Positions 17,080 to 27,613 of a DNA stretch of 64,000 nucleotides are shown in pieces. The stretch spans positions 124,001 to 188,000 of the forward strand of contig JAZKBK010000004.1 of the NCBI GenBank assembly GCA_040388625.1, read 5' to 3'. The position numbers were made by a program, and so were the translations under genes. Position 1 is the stretch's first letter, and each line of letters begins with the position of its first letter. The notes beneath the pieces are model-generated. The model did not search any database and had not been told where the DNA came from. It saw nothing but the letters and a program-made list of their open reading frames with translations. This stretch comes from Gemmatimonadota bacterium (GTDB lineage Bacteria > Gemmatimonadota > Gemmatimonadetes > Gemmatimonadales > Gemmatimonadaceae).

Positions 17080-18876
17080 TCAGCGCGGATCCACATGCAT
17101 GACCGCCATCATCCCCGCCCCCATGTGCTCGGCTATGTGACAGTGCAAAAGCCACGCACCCGGATTCGACGCGTCGATGAGCAGATCGACAGTCGAGCCA
17201 ACCGGTATGAGAGCCGTGTCCTTCCACACGAGATTCGTGTTCGGCACACCATCGCGCGACACGACCAGCATCCGCTGCCCGTGAAGATGTATGGGATGCT
17301 GCATCGGATGGAATGACTTGGGGTCGTTGAATATCCTCAGCTTGACCACCGACCCCTGCCGCACGTGCCAGTCGATGTCCATGTTCTCCTTCCCCGTCGC
17401 ATCGTCGCGCAGAATCCAGCGCACCTCCTTAGCCGTCGAGAGCCAGTTCATGTCGGGCATTCCATCCACCCATTCGACCGGCGCGAAGTACGCGGTGTCG
17501 ATGCTCATGAACTGAACCGTCGCAAGTGGCAGCGCTGTACTCTGCATCGTGAGCGTTAGCTTCTTGTCGGGCGCCTTGTTGAAATACTTCCGGTACGGAG
17601 CGATGTCGCGCGACACGGCTGCGTTCGACCTGAGCGTCGCGAACTGGCGCCTGTAGTCGGGCGCCGCTGCCGAACTCGACACGGTTACCGTACCGAGCGT
17701 ATCCACCTCCTGCTCGAACTCACCCTTGTAGTGGTTGATTGCCTGCACCGCGTTCACCAGCGCGTAACTACCGGGATGATCGAATCGTACTTCCACGACG
17801 TACCGCTCCGCCGGCGCGAGTACCACACTCGGCACCCACGCCTCATGCTCGAAGCGGCTCTGATCCGAAGCGACGACCTTTATCTGGGCCCCCCCGAACG
17901 AGATGTTGTACGTGCGGGAGTTCGCAACGTTCGTGAGATAGAAGCGCACCACGTCACCGGCGTGCGCACTCAGCGCGTAACGCGTTTCGCCATTGACGAG
18001 CAAGACGTTTCCGACGCGTCCCATCAACGCGAAATCTGGCGATTCCTTGCCGAACGGAATCAACGAGTCTGCGTTCACGAGCAAGTCGTCGAACATCAGT
18101 GCCTGCTCCTGATTCACAGGCGAGTAGTAGTTACGATCCGGTGAATCCACCAGCATGTTGCCGAACAGCCCCATGGGCTGCTCGATGTCCTCGCGCACGT
18201 GCGGATGATACCAGTACACTCCGGCATCGGGAAAATGCACCTTGTACACATAGCTTCCGCCGGGCGGTACCTCGGCCTGCGTTATGCCCGGCACACCGTC
18301 GTACTTGTTGTCCAGGCGCAATCCGTGCCAGTGGACGGTGCTGGGCAGGTCGATCCGGTTGTGGAACCGCACCGTTATCGTGGCGTTCTGCGGAACTCGA
18401 ATCAAGGGACCCGGGACTTCTCCGTTGAAGCCGTACATCACGAACGCATGACCACGGACCGTGCGCCGCACGAGCATCGCAGTGAGATCCAGCGTGTCAC
18501 CATCCTTGAGTCTCGCGACGCTGGAAGGCTTGACCGCGGGAAGGCTCATCGGATCCACACCCGCGCCGGGCAGAAACGATGACACGTTCGGAACGAGCCC
18601 GACCAGTCCGGGCATCATTGGCATTCCCGGTGGCATCGGGATCGGCATCGCCATTCCACCGTGCCCCATGCCGGACATCTGCATTCCCGCCATCGAATTG
18701 GTGTCGCTCGGCGTTTTCGCAACCGGCGCGGGCTTGCCAGTGTCGGCCTGCATTCCTGGCATCCCCTGCATGCCGGATGGAGGGACGTTCTTCGGCACGG
18801 GGGCGACGGGCTGCTGTGCCCCCGCGACGGTCAGCGCTGCGCACAGCACCGTCGCGAACGCGATCGGGATCCGCAC
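17080..18876 (-). CDS. Multicopper oxidase with Met-rich N-terminus
   Basis: 598 residues. A Sec signal ends near VAGAQQ. A Met/Gly/Pro-rich stretch (about residues 33-90, many GM repeats plus GMGHGG) probably binds copper. Three cupredoxin domains follow. The copper ligands are visible: TVHWHGLRL, YWYHPHVRE, HPMQHPIHLHG and LLHCHIAEHMGAGM, the last giving the T1 His-Cys-His and an axial Met. It resembles CotA/CopA/bilirubin-oxidase-like enzymes that oxidise Cu(I), Mn(II) or phenols while reducing O2 to water; the substrate cannot be fixed from sequence. It is the last gene of a three-gene operon, one base after the 165-residue gene. Confidence 0.9.
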   Translation of the reverse strand: MRIPIAFATVLCAALTVAGAQQPVAPVPKNVPPSGMQGMPGMQADTGKPAPVAKTPSDTNSMAGMQMSGMGHGGMAMPIPMPPGMPMMPGLVGLVPNVSSFLPGAGVDPMSLPAVKPSSVARLKDGDTLDLTAMLVRRTVRGHAFVMYGFNGEVPGPLIRVPQNATITVRFHNRIDLPSTVHWHGLRLDNKYDGVPGITQAEVPPGGSYVYKVHFPDAGVYWYHPHVREDIEQPMGLFGNMLVDSPDRNYYSPVNQEQALMFDDLLVNADSLIPFGKESPDFALMGRVGNVLLVNGETRYALSAHAGDVVRFYLTNVANSRTYNISFGGAQIKVVASDQSRFEHEAWVPSVVLAPAERYVVEVRFDHPGSYALVNAVQAINHYKGEFEQEVDTLGTVTVSSSAAAPDYRRQFATLRSNAAVSRDIAPYRKYFNKAPDKKLTLTMQSTALPLATVQFMSIDTAYFAPVEWVDGMPDMNWLSTAKEVRWILRDDATGKENMDIDWHVRQGSVVKLRIFNDPKSFHPMQHPIHLHGQRMLVVSRDGVPNTNLVWKDTALIPVGSTVDLLIDASNPGAWLLHCHIAEHMGAGMMAVMHVDPR

Positions 18877-18877
18877 G

Positions 18878-19375
18878 CTAGTACACTCCGCGAAACAACG
18901 GATGCGTCAGAAACGATTGCAGCCATCCGCTCGGCGACGTACCGTGCAGCACAGTCGGGCCCGCGTGTTTGAGCGCGGTGGAATCTGCCTCAGCCGTAAC
19001 CACGAACAGGAATTTGTTCAGCTCGGCCTGACCGACGGTGCTCTTTCCGTTCGTGACAGTGCCAAGCCGAACCCACTTGTCGAGTTCGGGCGTAACCTCC
19101 CACGCGACGTAACTGTTGAATGCGCCGAGTTTCGCCGGCGCCGGCAATCCCGACGCCGTAACCTGAACGTCGTAACGGGCGCGGCCGTCTGCCGTGACTG
19201 CGACTCCGAATGGCGACGACGCATACACCAGTCGTGCCACACCGCGCGCGGCAGGCACGGACGGTGTGGCGAACAACGGGATGTCGAACGGCCCTGTGGG
19301 CCCCGCGAGCATCGTCACTACGACTGCGACAGACAGCCGCCTCCCGATAGACATCCCCACCTTCTCAAGAATCAC
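18878..19375 (-). CDS. Hypothetical secreted protein in copper-oxidase operon
   Basis: 165 residues. The first Met (19375) overlaps the upstream stop by 4 bases; an internal Met eight codons in (MSIGRRLSVAVVV) also gives a signal peptide. The mature part is beta-rich, with PFGVAVTADGRARYDVQVT and AFNSYVAWEVTPELDKWVRL, no cysteines or recognisable metal site, and ends PLFRGVY. I do not recognise the family; it may be an immunoglobulin- or anti-sigma-interaction-like (Asp/Trp-rich) fold. Coupling with the multicopper oxidase and the LVIVD protein suggests a shared periplasmic role. Confidence 0.65.
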   Translation of the reverse strand: MILEKVGMSIGRRLSVAVVVTMLAGPTGPFDIPLFATPSVPAARGVARLVYASSPFGVAVTADGRARYDVQVTASGLPAPAKLGAFNSYVAWEVTPELDKWVRLGTVTNGKSTVGQAELNKFLFVVTAEADSTALKHAGPTVLHGTSPSGWLQSFLTHPLFRGVY

Positions 19376-20790
19376 TGATTCCCGTGCGTCTGGTGCGTGC
19401 TGGCCGCCGAAGCAGATGACGCCGATCGTGCCGGCGCGCCTTCCGGACCGTGATCGTAGTCCTGCACGCTCGAGATGTTCGGCATCCCGAAATCGTGACC
19501 GTTCCAGCCCTTGAATCCATCCATGCGGAACAACCAGAGACCGGTGCGCATGTCGGAGAGCGCGATCAGCCCGTCATAGTTCCGAACGTCGACACCGAAC
19601 GCACCCTGCTCCACGCTTACAGTGCTCTCCCAGCCGTTGTCCGGCGTCCCGCCGAAGCCATGCTCGTGCACGCATCCGCACGTGAAGTAATAGCCATCAG
19701 TCTTTGGGTTCTTCGGATCCTTGAGATCGAACACCTGCATGCCGTCTTCATACGCGGAGACGAATACGTACGGCCATCGAACCTCGTGATTGTGCGACAG
19801 ATCGCGCCAGTCCGCCGTCCATCCGCTGATGGGGAGATCGAGATTCTTCGTCTTGCCGGACTGCCCTTCGGAAAGATCCCAGATCTTGAGCGGCGTGTAC
19901 TGATATTCGGTTTCGGTTACGGCGTAGTGTCCATCCGGAGATGGCGTGAACGTGTGCGCGATGTCCAGCCCGAGTCCTGTGATCGTGAAGATCTGCTTCG
20001 GTGCTTCCGGGTGCGTCACGTCCCACGTGGAATAGCCGCCGAGGCCTGCGCCGTAGAACTTGTCCTGATGCGTGGCGGGATCGTAGCCGACGTAGAAATC
20101 GTGATAGCCACCGGTGCCGATCTGCTTGAACGGCGTCGGGTTGGGAACCTTTCCGACGAGCCAGGTGCTCGAATCGGCGCCGCTCACGACCTTGTCCAGG
20201 TCGTACACGAGTGCGTACGGCTCGTTCACTGTCGCGAAATACAACACGCGTCCATCGGAATGCTTGTACGCAAAGGTGTTGTGAAATCCACCAGGTGATT
20301 GCGGATAACGAATGCGCGCGACGACTTTCACCTTCGACGCGTCCGGCAACCCCGTTACGTCGAATATGACCGCGCCGAGGTCCTTGTCAGGGCTTCCCTG
20401 CATGAATTGATACGACTGCGCGAAGTAGTACTTGTTGCCGATCTTGAAGTACTTCCCGTCCATTGCACCGATCCCGCGGTGCAGCTCGGGATTCTCGATG
20501 GTCCAGCTGTAGATCTTCTTTGGCTGTGACGGATCACGCACGTCGTAGATCTGCATGTCGAAGTTGGTGAAGCCGGACGCGTACACGTATGGACGCGACG
20601 GATCCTGTTCCATCTCGACGTCGGAAAGCTTCCACGCGCCAGGATGCGTGACAACGTGTCCGATCATGTGCATGCTCGCACTTCCGCCCTTCTTCTGATC
20701 GAATGGATGGACGGTCTGACCGGGATCCTGCGCGGCTAGCGCGGTAGTAGCGAGTCCGGCGAGAGTGGCCACAGCGAGAAGTCGACGCAT
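19372..20790 (-). CDS. Secreted LVIVD-like beta-propeller protein
   Basis: 472 residues with a Sec signal (MRRLLAVATLAGLATTALAA). The mature chain repeats a blade pattern of the LVIVD/YVTN type: NFDMQIYDVRDPSQPKKIY, GAVIFDVTGLPDASKV, GYSTWDVTHPEAPKQIF, GMQVFDLKDPKNPKTDGYY and GLWLFRMDG. This suggests a six- or seven-bladed propeller. His-rich motifs (SMHMIGHVVTHPG, LSHNHEVRW, CGCVHEHGFGG) may bind metal. It leads the operon with the 165-residue protein and the multicopper oxidase. Function unknown; copper handling or electron transfer is an inference from context. Confidence 0.7.
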   Translation of the reverse strand: MRRLLAVATLAGLATTALAAQDPGQTVHPFDQKKGGSASMHMIGHVVTHPGAWKLSDVEMEQDPSRPYVYASGFTNFDMQIYDVRDPSQPKKIYSWTIENPELHRGIGAMDGKYFKIGNKYYFAQSYQFMQGSPDKDLGAVIFDVTGLPDASKVKVVARIRYPQSPGGFHNTFAYKHSDGRVLYFATVNEPYALVYDLDKVVSGADSSTWLVGKVPNPTPFKQIGTGGYHDFYVGYDPATHQDKFYGAGLGGYSTWDVTHPEAPKQIFTITGLGLDIAHTFTPSPDGHYAVTETEYQYTPLKIWDLSEGQSGKTKNLDLPISGWTADWRDLSHNHEVRWPYVFVSAYEDGMQVFDLKDPKNPKTDGYYFTCGCVHEHGFGGTPDNGWESTVSVEQGAFGVDVRNYDGLIALSDMRTGLWLFRMDGFKGWNGHDFGMPNISSVQDYDHGPEGAPARSASSASAASTHQTHGNQ

Positions 20791-21001
20791 CTATTGTTGC
20801 CTCGTGATGAATTGGACAGAGCTGGTGTCGCGGCTGGCAACCCGAGGCAGCCGGGGTCGCAACACATTGCTGCCTGATGACAGGGGGCGCGCGACGACGA
20901 CTGTTTCGGAACCAGCCTTCGCGGCAAATGTGCGAGGCGGCATCGCAGGTCGCAAGCCGCTGCCCGCGAATCGGAAAACACGGCTGGCAGGCGAACGAAA
21001 T

Positions 21002-21030
21002 CCCGTCCGTAGCATGACACTGCGGACGGG
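21002..21030 (-). terminator. hairpin downstream of tRNA-Ser(GGA)
   Basis: CCCGTCCG (21002-21009) pairs with CGGACGGG (21023-21030) over a 13-base loop. On the minus strand it is followed by ATTTCGTT, a weak T-run. It lies 15 bases past the tRNA 3' end. Confidence 0.6.
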
Positions 21031-21044
21031 ACGGAGGGAACCAC

Positions 21045-21130
21045 GGACAGAGAGGGATTCGAACCCTCGATACGCTTTCACGTATACACGCTTTCCAGGC
21101 GTGCGCCTTCAACCGCTCGGCCACCTGTCC
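21045..21130 (-). tRNA. tRNA-Ser (anticodon GGA)
   Basis: A class II tRNA with a long variable arm. The acceptor stem starts GGACAGG, the D-arm has GGCCGAGCGGTTGAAGG, the anticodon stem-loop is CACGCCTGGAAAGCGTG (anticodon GGA), the variable arm is TATACGTGAAAGCGTAT, and the T-arm GGTTCGAATC is followed by TCTGTCC. It decodes UCC and UCU. CCA is not encoded. Confidence 0.95.
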
Positions 21131-21161
21131 AACTGCAAGTCTCAACTACAAAACCACCGAC

Positions 21162-21199
21162 AAAAAACGAAGCCGCCGTCCCGGTGCGTGACGGCGGCT
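21162..21199 (-). terminator. Rho-independent terminator after tRNA-Ser(CGA)
   Basis: On the minus strand, AGCCGCCGTC pairs perfectly with GACGGCGGCT (10 bp, 9-base loop), followed by TCGTTTTTTG. It sits between the two tRNA genes, so they are separate transcription units. Confidence 0.85.
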
Positions 21200-21208
21200 C
21201 GAAAAAAC

Positions 21209-21294
21209 GGACAGGGAGAGATTCGAACTCTCGATACCCTTGCAGGTATGCCGGTTTTCGAGACCGGTGCATTCAACCGCTCTGCCACCTGTCC
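21209..21294 (-). tRNA. tRNA-Ser (anticodon CGA)
   Basis: A class II tRNA. The acceptor is GGACAGG...CCTGTCC, the D-arm has GGCAGAGCGGTTGAATG, the anticodon stem-loop is ACCGGTCTCGAAAACCGGC (anticodon CGA), the variable arm is ATACCTGCAAGGGTAT, and the T-arm is AGTTCGAATCT. It decodes UCG. It is similar to the GGA isoacceptor 80 bases away, as expected of tandem serine tRNAs. Confidence 0.95.
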
Positions 21295-21671
21295 AGATCG
21301 GGGTGGTGAGCCGCCGATTCCACAGCCTAGCAACATAGCCAGCCAGCACGGGCCAGTCAACGAAGCCAGTACCCACTTATCCACATGTAAGGACGGCCCG
21401 TTACCGTGGACTCGGCGCAACAGGTTGTCGAGACTGTCCCGCAAAGTGCCCAGGAACATCTGGCGGGAAGTTCGATGGTCCTGGCGAGCAAACGCATGGA
21501 GAACGTCGGCGCTCGCGCCTGTAACTGTTTGCCACCAAACGTTTTGAGCCACCCGCCCGGTGACGGCGCCCAGGACCGGCCCGGGATCGGTACGCGAGTT
21601 GCCAACTGTCGGCACGCTTCACCGAGCCCCGCACCTCCTTCGACGCTTCTTAACATCTCCGGAGAACGTTA
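21295..21671 (+). other. intergenic region without a supported gene
   Basis: 377 bases between the tRNA-Ser(CGA) 5' end and the PEP-CTERM gene. It should hold the promoters of both. The open frames here cross into the tRNA and look like chance reading frames. The only structure I can defend is the inverted repeat at 21650-21672. Confidence 0.5.
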
Positions 21672-21672
21672 A
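21650..21672 (+). promoter_or_regulatory. nested inverted repeat covering the ribosome binding site of the PEP-CTERM gene
   Basis: TTAAC ... GTTAA flanks the palindrome TCTCCGGAGA; the GGAGA half is the likely Shine-Dalgarno, and the last A is the first base of the ATG. It could act as a DNA operator or as an RNA fold hiding the start. Seen in sequence; the function is inferred. Confidence 0.4.
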
Positions 21673-22307
21673 TGCGTACGTCCCGTATCATCCGCACCAC
21701 CTCCCTAACGCTCGGCTGCTTCCTCGCCGCGTCCCCGCTCTTCGCGCAATCGAACACCGGTGCCGGTATCGCGCCCGGTGCTTCGGATCCCAACTGGAGC
21801 GTCAGCTGGGCTGGCGCAACGGCCGGCCTCTCCACTGGTAGCGGCCAGGCCGTGGAAGTCGTCTCACCTCCAGGCGCCTGGGCAAACACGTCGCCGACCT
21901 CGTTCTGGATCAGCACCAACTCGTCCGCCAGCCTTCCCGGCGGTGCGGGCGACAACGTGCAGCGCTACAGTTACACCTGGACCGGCGACTTCACCAGCGC
22001 ATCGACTTCACCGCTGCAGATGACGGTGTGGACCGACAACTTCTTCCACAGCTTCACGTTCAACGGCGTCACGACGACCGTGACTCCTGACCCGTCGCCC
22101 GGTGACTTCAGCCAGCCGACGCCACGCGTCTTCACTCTCGATCCAACCGCCGGCGCCAACACGCTCTCGTTGAGCACCACCGGCGATGGACAGACGGACG
22201 CCATCAACGTGAGCTTCACTTCGACCCCGGAGCCAAGCTCGATGGCCCTCCTCGGCACGGGCCTCGTCGGTCTGGTTCCGATGATCCGTCGCAAGCGTAA
22301 GATCTGA
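21672..22307 (+). CDS. PEP-CTERM sorting-domain protein
   Basis: 211 residues. It has a Sec signal (about residues 1-26, ending PLFAQ) and a Ser/Thr/Gly-rich beta-sandwich-like body. A C-terminal sorting signal has STPEPSSMALLGTGLVG (PEP motif plus a hydrophobic helix) and the basic tail RRKRKI. Proteins of this class are cut near the PEP motif by exosortase and end up in extracellular matrix or biofilm. No exosortase is in this window, but the exopolysaccharide genes at 7-13 kb fit the usual association. The start ATG 21672 has GGAGA eight bases upstream. A terminator follows. Confidence 0.9.
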   Translation: MRTSRIIRTTSLTLGCFLAASPLFAQSNTGAGIAPGASDPNWSVSWAGATAGLSTGSGQAVEVVSPPGAWANTSPTSFWISTNSSASLPGGAGDNVQRYSYTWTGDFTSASTSPLQMTVWTDNFFHSFTFNGVTTTVTPDPSPGDFSQPTPRVFTLDPTAGANTLSLSTTGDGQTDAINVSFTSTPEPSSMALLGTGLVGLVPMIRRKRKI

Positions 22308-22334
22308 ATCTCCGACGCTTCGGTTGATCGCACA

Positions 22335-22376
22335 CAGCAAAGGGAGTCGCTCACACGCGGCTCCCTTTGCTGTTTT
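22335..22376. terminator. intrinsic terminator between convergent genes
   Basis: A 16-bp stem, CAGCAAAGGGAGTCGC with GCGGCTCCCTTTGCTG (one G-U pair), loop TCACAC, then TTTT on the plus strand. It ends the PEP-CTERM transcript and may also stop tadA transcription from the other side. Confidence 0.9.
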
Positions 22377-22400
22377 GATCACACGCATGTCCCGCGATGT

Positions 22401-25458
<3,058 letters not shown>

Positions 25459-25492
25459 GCCCGAATAATGTGCAATCGCGATGCCTCGGATA

Positions 25493-25509
25493 TCTGCCGA
25501 AACGGCAGA
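25493..25509 (-). promoter_or_regulatory. hairpin in clpB leader
   Basis: TCTGCCG - AAA - CGGCAGA, a perfect 7-bp stem, extended by GCCTC/GAGGC around an ATA bulge. It is 34 bases upstream of the clpB ATG. It could be an mRNA leader structure or an operator; its role is not known. Confidence 0.4.
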
Positions 25510-25629
25510 GGCGTGGGTCGCACCCCGTCATCCCTGCCTGCCGCATCGGGACCGCCGCAACATCCGGCGTCGCGCGCTTTCGCGTGGATGCCGGGCCCGG
25601 GGGAGAAGATTGCTTGCGGTGATTCCGCG

Positions 25630-25923
25630 CTAGTGTCGCGCCCGGTCGTGAGGGCGGAAGCACACGTCGATCATCCAGGGCGTCAGGTCCGACGTCACGG
25701 CCCGGATCGCATCGCGACTCACCGGCGTGCGAGCCTCGAATGCGGCAGTCTGAACGGCGGCCTTGAGCGTAACCAGCATCGTTTGCGGGGGCACGCCGGC
25801 GGCGAGCATGGCCATGCACGCCTCCTTCACAGCGGAGGAAACCTCGTCCCGTGTGGCGTCGTGCTCCAAGTGCCGGCGGAGCGTCGCGACCAAGGCAATC
25901 ACTTCCGGGCTTTCGCTGGCCAT
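25630..25923 (-). CDS. Small hypothetical protein (97 aa)
   Basis: Reading from the ATG at 25923 gives MASESPEVIALVATLRRHLE and a helical, Ala/Val/Glu-rich protein of 97 residues, with VKEACMAMLAAGVPPQTMLV in the middle and ending CFRPHDRARH. I recognise no domain, and there is no signal or membrane segment. Upstream in-frame sequence in the long open frame is Arg-rich and looks non-coding, so the internal Met is chosen. It is divergent from the 76-residue gene at 26079, with two inverted repeats directly upstream. Confidence 0.6.
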   Translation of the reverse strand: MASESPEVIALVATLRRHLEHDATRDEVSSAVKEACMAMLAAGVPPQTMLVTLKAAVQTAAFEARTPVSRDAIRAVTSDLTPWMIDVCFRPHDRARH

Positions 25924-25972
25924 GCAACATGGTTGCACCAAGTTGAATTTTGCGCCAGTGAAAAGATTCAAC
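25924..25972. promoter_or_regulatory. two inverted repeats upstream of the 97-aa gene
   Basis: GCAAC-ATG-GTTGC (25924-25936) touches the start codon of the minus-strand gene. GTTGAAT (25942-25948) pairs with ATTCAAC (25966-25972). These could be operator sites in the divergent promoter region of the two small genes. Confidence 0.4.
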
Positions 25973-26078
25973 CAGGAGGCGAAGCGCGTCCCGACGGGTA
26001 CGTTCGCGGGAACGCATACAGGGTGGAAGTGCTCTGAAGCGCTCTCGCGATCCGCCGTTCGCTCTGTATCTTCTGGAC

Positions 26079-26309
26079 ATGGAAACGGGTGGTGGCGGAG
26101 CCGCGGTGCCGCAGTGGCGTGCGCTATGTAACGATCAGGAGATCGGGCGGGCTCACTATCTGGACGCGGCGATGGCGCTCGCGCGCATCCACGCTGGCGT
26201 CGCGCTGGACTGGGCCGGTGATATTGCGACGATGGGCAGCATCGCCCGATTGCCGGACGGCCGGGTCTATCGCGTCGAACCGTCCGGCCCTCGCGAAGTT
26301 GCGAAGTAA
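26079..26309 (+). CDS. Small hypothetical protein (76 aa)
   Basis: An ATG at 26079 opens a 76-residue frame: a Gly-rich start, then QWRALCNDQEIGRAHYLDAA, an Ala-rich helix and LPDGRVYRVEPSGPREVAK. The composition is protein-like and acidic-neutral. No family is recognised and no clear Shine-Dalgarno is seen. It is divergent from the 97-residue gene and about 40 bases ahead of another small gene. Confidence 0.45.
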   Translation: METGGGGAAVPQWRALCNDQEIGRAHYLDAAMALARIHAGVALDWAGDIATMGSIARLPDGRVYRVEPSGPREVAK

Positions 26310-26349
26310 CGGCCAAGAGGCGGTGCGGCGCGAACGATCAGCCAACGGG

Positions 26350-26697
26350 GTGATCGACCGTGTCGTGGCCGTGTTCGCACCGTTCACGGCTCTGTCCAGA
26401 CAGCTCCAGTCGATCTTTCAACTCGAGCGGCCACCGGCGGTGCGCGGAGAGCGCGGGCGACTGGAGATACTGCTTCGTGGGACCGGCATGAGCGACGCAC
26501 CGCTCTCAGACCGTATCGCCACCGCGCAGCAGATTACCGATGCTGCCCGGCCGCTGCTGAGACAGCACAGCAAGCGCCAGCGCAGGCGCTACGCCGACCG
26601 CGCGATCGCCGTCATCTTTGAAGATGAGAAGGCAATGGAATCCGGCATCGCCACGTCGCGGTTCACATACGTCGCGCTGATGTCGCATGAAAAATAG
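26350..26697 (+). CDS. Hypothetical protein (~115 aa)
   Basis: The convincing coding part begins near GTG 26350: VIDRVVAVFAPFTALSRQLQ, then RGERGRLEILLRGTGMS, a helical QQITDAARPLLRQHSKRQRR and AIAVIFEDEKAMESG. The longer frame starting at 26089 is Arg/Ser-rich upstream and overlaps the 76-residue gene, so it is not used. No family recognised. It ends at a hairpin shared with the convergent gene. Confidence 0.45.
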   Translation: MIDRVVAVFAPFTALSRQLQSIFQLERPPAVRGERGRLEILLRGTGMSDAPLSDRIATAQQITDAARPLLRQHSKRQRRRYADRAIAVIFEDEKAMESGIATSRFTYVALMSHEK

Positions 26698-26729
26698 GGG
26701 CCGCCGAATGTAATCATTCGCGTGCCCCT
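26691..26729 (-). terminator. intrinsic terminator of the 26728-27189 gene
   Basis: The minus strand reads AGGGGC...CGAATG-ATTA-CATTCG...GCCCCT with a 3x3 internal loop, followed by ATTTTT. The stop codon of the minus-strand gene lies in the 5' arm, and the convergent plus-strand gene ends at the other side. Confidence 0.7.
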
Positions 26730-27189
26730 ATCTCCCATGAATCATTTTTTTCGTCACCGGCCTTCCGTCTATCTCCAATCGATAGAGATAGATGCCGGGT
26801 GGCGCATCCTGCCCTGTCCGGGAGTTTTTCGCGTCCCAGTAACCTGTGTACTGTCCGCACGACAACTCCACGTTCTCCAATGGCGCCCCACCAGCGACGC
26901 TCCCGGTTCCACCTTGCAAAACGGGTACTGCCACAACCTGCGACAAGATATTGTACACCCGCAAGGTGACCCGGTAAACGCGACTCGGGTCCGAACACGT
27001 GGGATAATCTCCCACCGTGAAAGGCATCCGCGTCTCTGAAACGAAAGGATTGGGACTATTCTGCCCCAACTCCGATCCAGACCCGCGATCCCGTCCGGTC
27101 CCGGGCAAATTCGCCTGGCCGGCCGCCGATCGCGGCGCGAGCGCGCTGAATGCAAGCACCCCGATGAGTGCTGCCCAACGCAACTCCAT
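26728..27189 (-). CDS. Secreted protein with T9SS/FlgD-like C-terminal domain
   Basis: 153 residues. A Sec signal (MELRWAALIGVLAFSALAP, cut near AAG-Q) is followed by a short linker and one domain of the T9SS type-A sorting / FlgD-Ig type. It opens LGQNSPNPFVSETRMPF ('NPF' motif), has VYRVTLRVYNILSQVVAVPV, then GYWDAKNSRTGQDAPPGIYL and ends YRLEIDGRPVTKKMIHGR. In Bacteroidota this domain sits at the end of large cargo; here it is nearly the whole protein. A good Shine-Dalgarno (GGAG) lies 7 bases before the ATG. Confidence 0.75.
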   Translation of the reverse strand: MELRWAALIGVLAFSALAPRSAAGQANLPGTGRDRGSGSELGQNSPNPFVSETRMPFTVGDYPTCSDPSRVYRVTLRVYNILSQVVAVPVLQGGTGSVAGGAPLENVELSCGQYTGYWDAKNSRTGQDAPPGIYLYRLEIDGRPVTKKMIHGR

Positions 27190-27613
27190 TTCTTAACTCC
27201 AGGCTGACTAGAAAGTGTCCTTGAACTGACTCCTGAACGATTGTTCGACCGCGTACATCCTGCTCAAGCGCGAAGATACTGCCCAATAATCCGGAGCGCC
27301 AGAGCCGTTTCGACCGAACGTAATGATTTCCATGCGCCGGACCACCGGCCCTGTCCGGAACCTGCGACGCGACAAACCGCGAAGCTGTAACCAGAGCCTA
27401 CCAAACACCCCCGGACGGTCCGATGTTCCGATCCCGCACGCTGACTGGCTACCTTCGAACGCCAGCTGGCGACGGCCCGCTATTCAGACGCTCTCCGACC
27501 ATCCGGGGTTTCAACGAGACGGCTGCCCGACTCGCGACACACAGATGTGATGCACGTGTCACGCCACCAAGTCAGGCTTTGGCGCACCGCACTATCCGCG
27601 GGCGCGCACTGGG
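27190..27613. other. gap without a confident gene
   Basis: 424 bases upstream of the 26728-27189 gene and downstream of recO. Apart from a possible short frame (listed separately), I see nothing I can support; the open frames are Arg/Ser-rich. It probably holds the promoter of the T9SS-like gene. Confidence 0.5.
27208..27333 (-). CDS. possible 41-aa ORF
   Basis: An ATG at 27333 opens a frame beginning MEIITFGRNGSGAPDYWAVS and ending SQFKDTF, 18 bases before the T9SS-like gene. The residue mix looks protein-like, but there is no Shine-Dalgarno and no known family. Could be chance. Confidence 0.2.
   Translation of the reverse strand: MEIITFGRNGSGAPDYWAVSSRLSRMYAVEQSFRSQFKDTF

Noticed and set aside
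21142..21615. 157-aa minus-strand ORF overlapping tRNA-Ser(CGA)
   Set aside because: It reads through the tRNA gene and its terminator, so it is very unlikely to be coding.
25459..25629. CIRCE element controlling clpB
   Set aside because: No TTAGCACTC-N9-GAGTGCTAA repeat is present; only a short TCTGCCG hairpin is seen.
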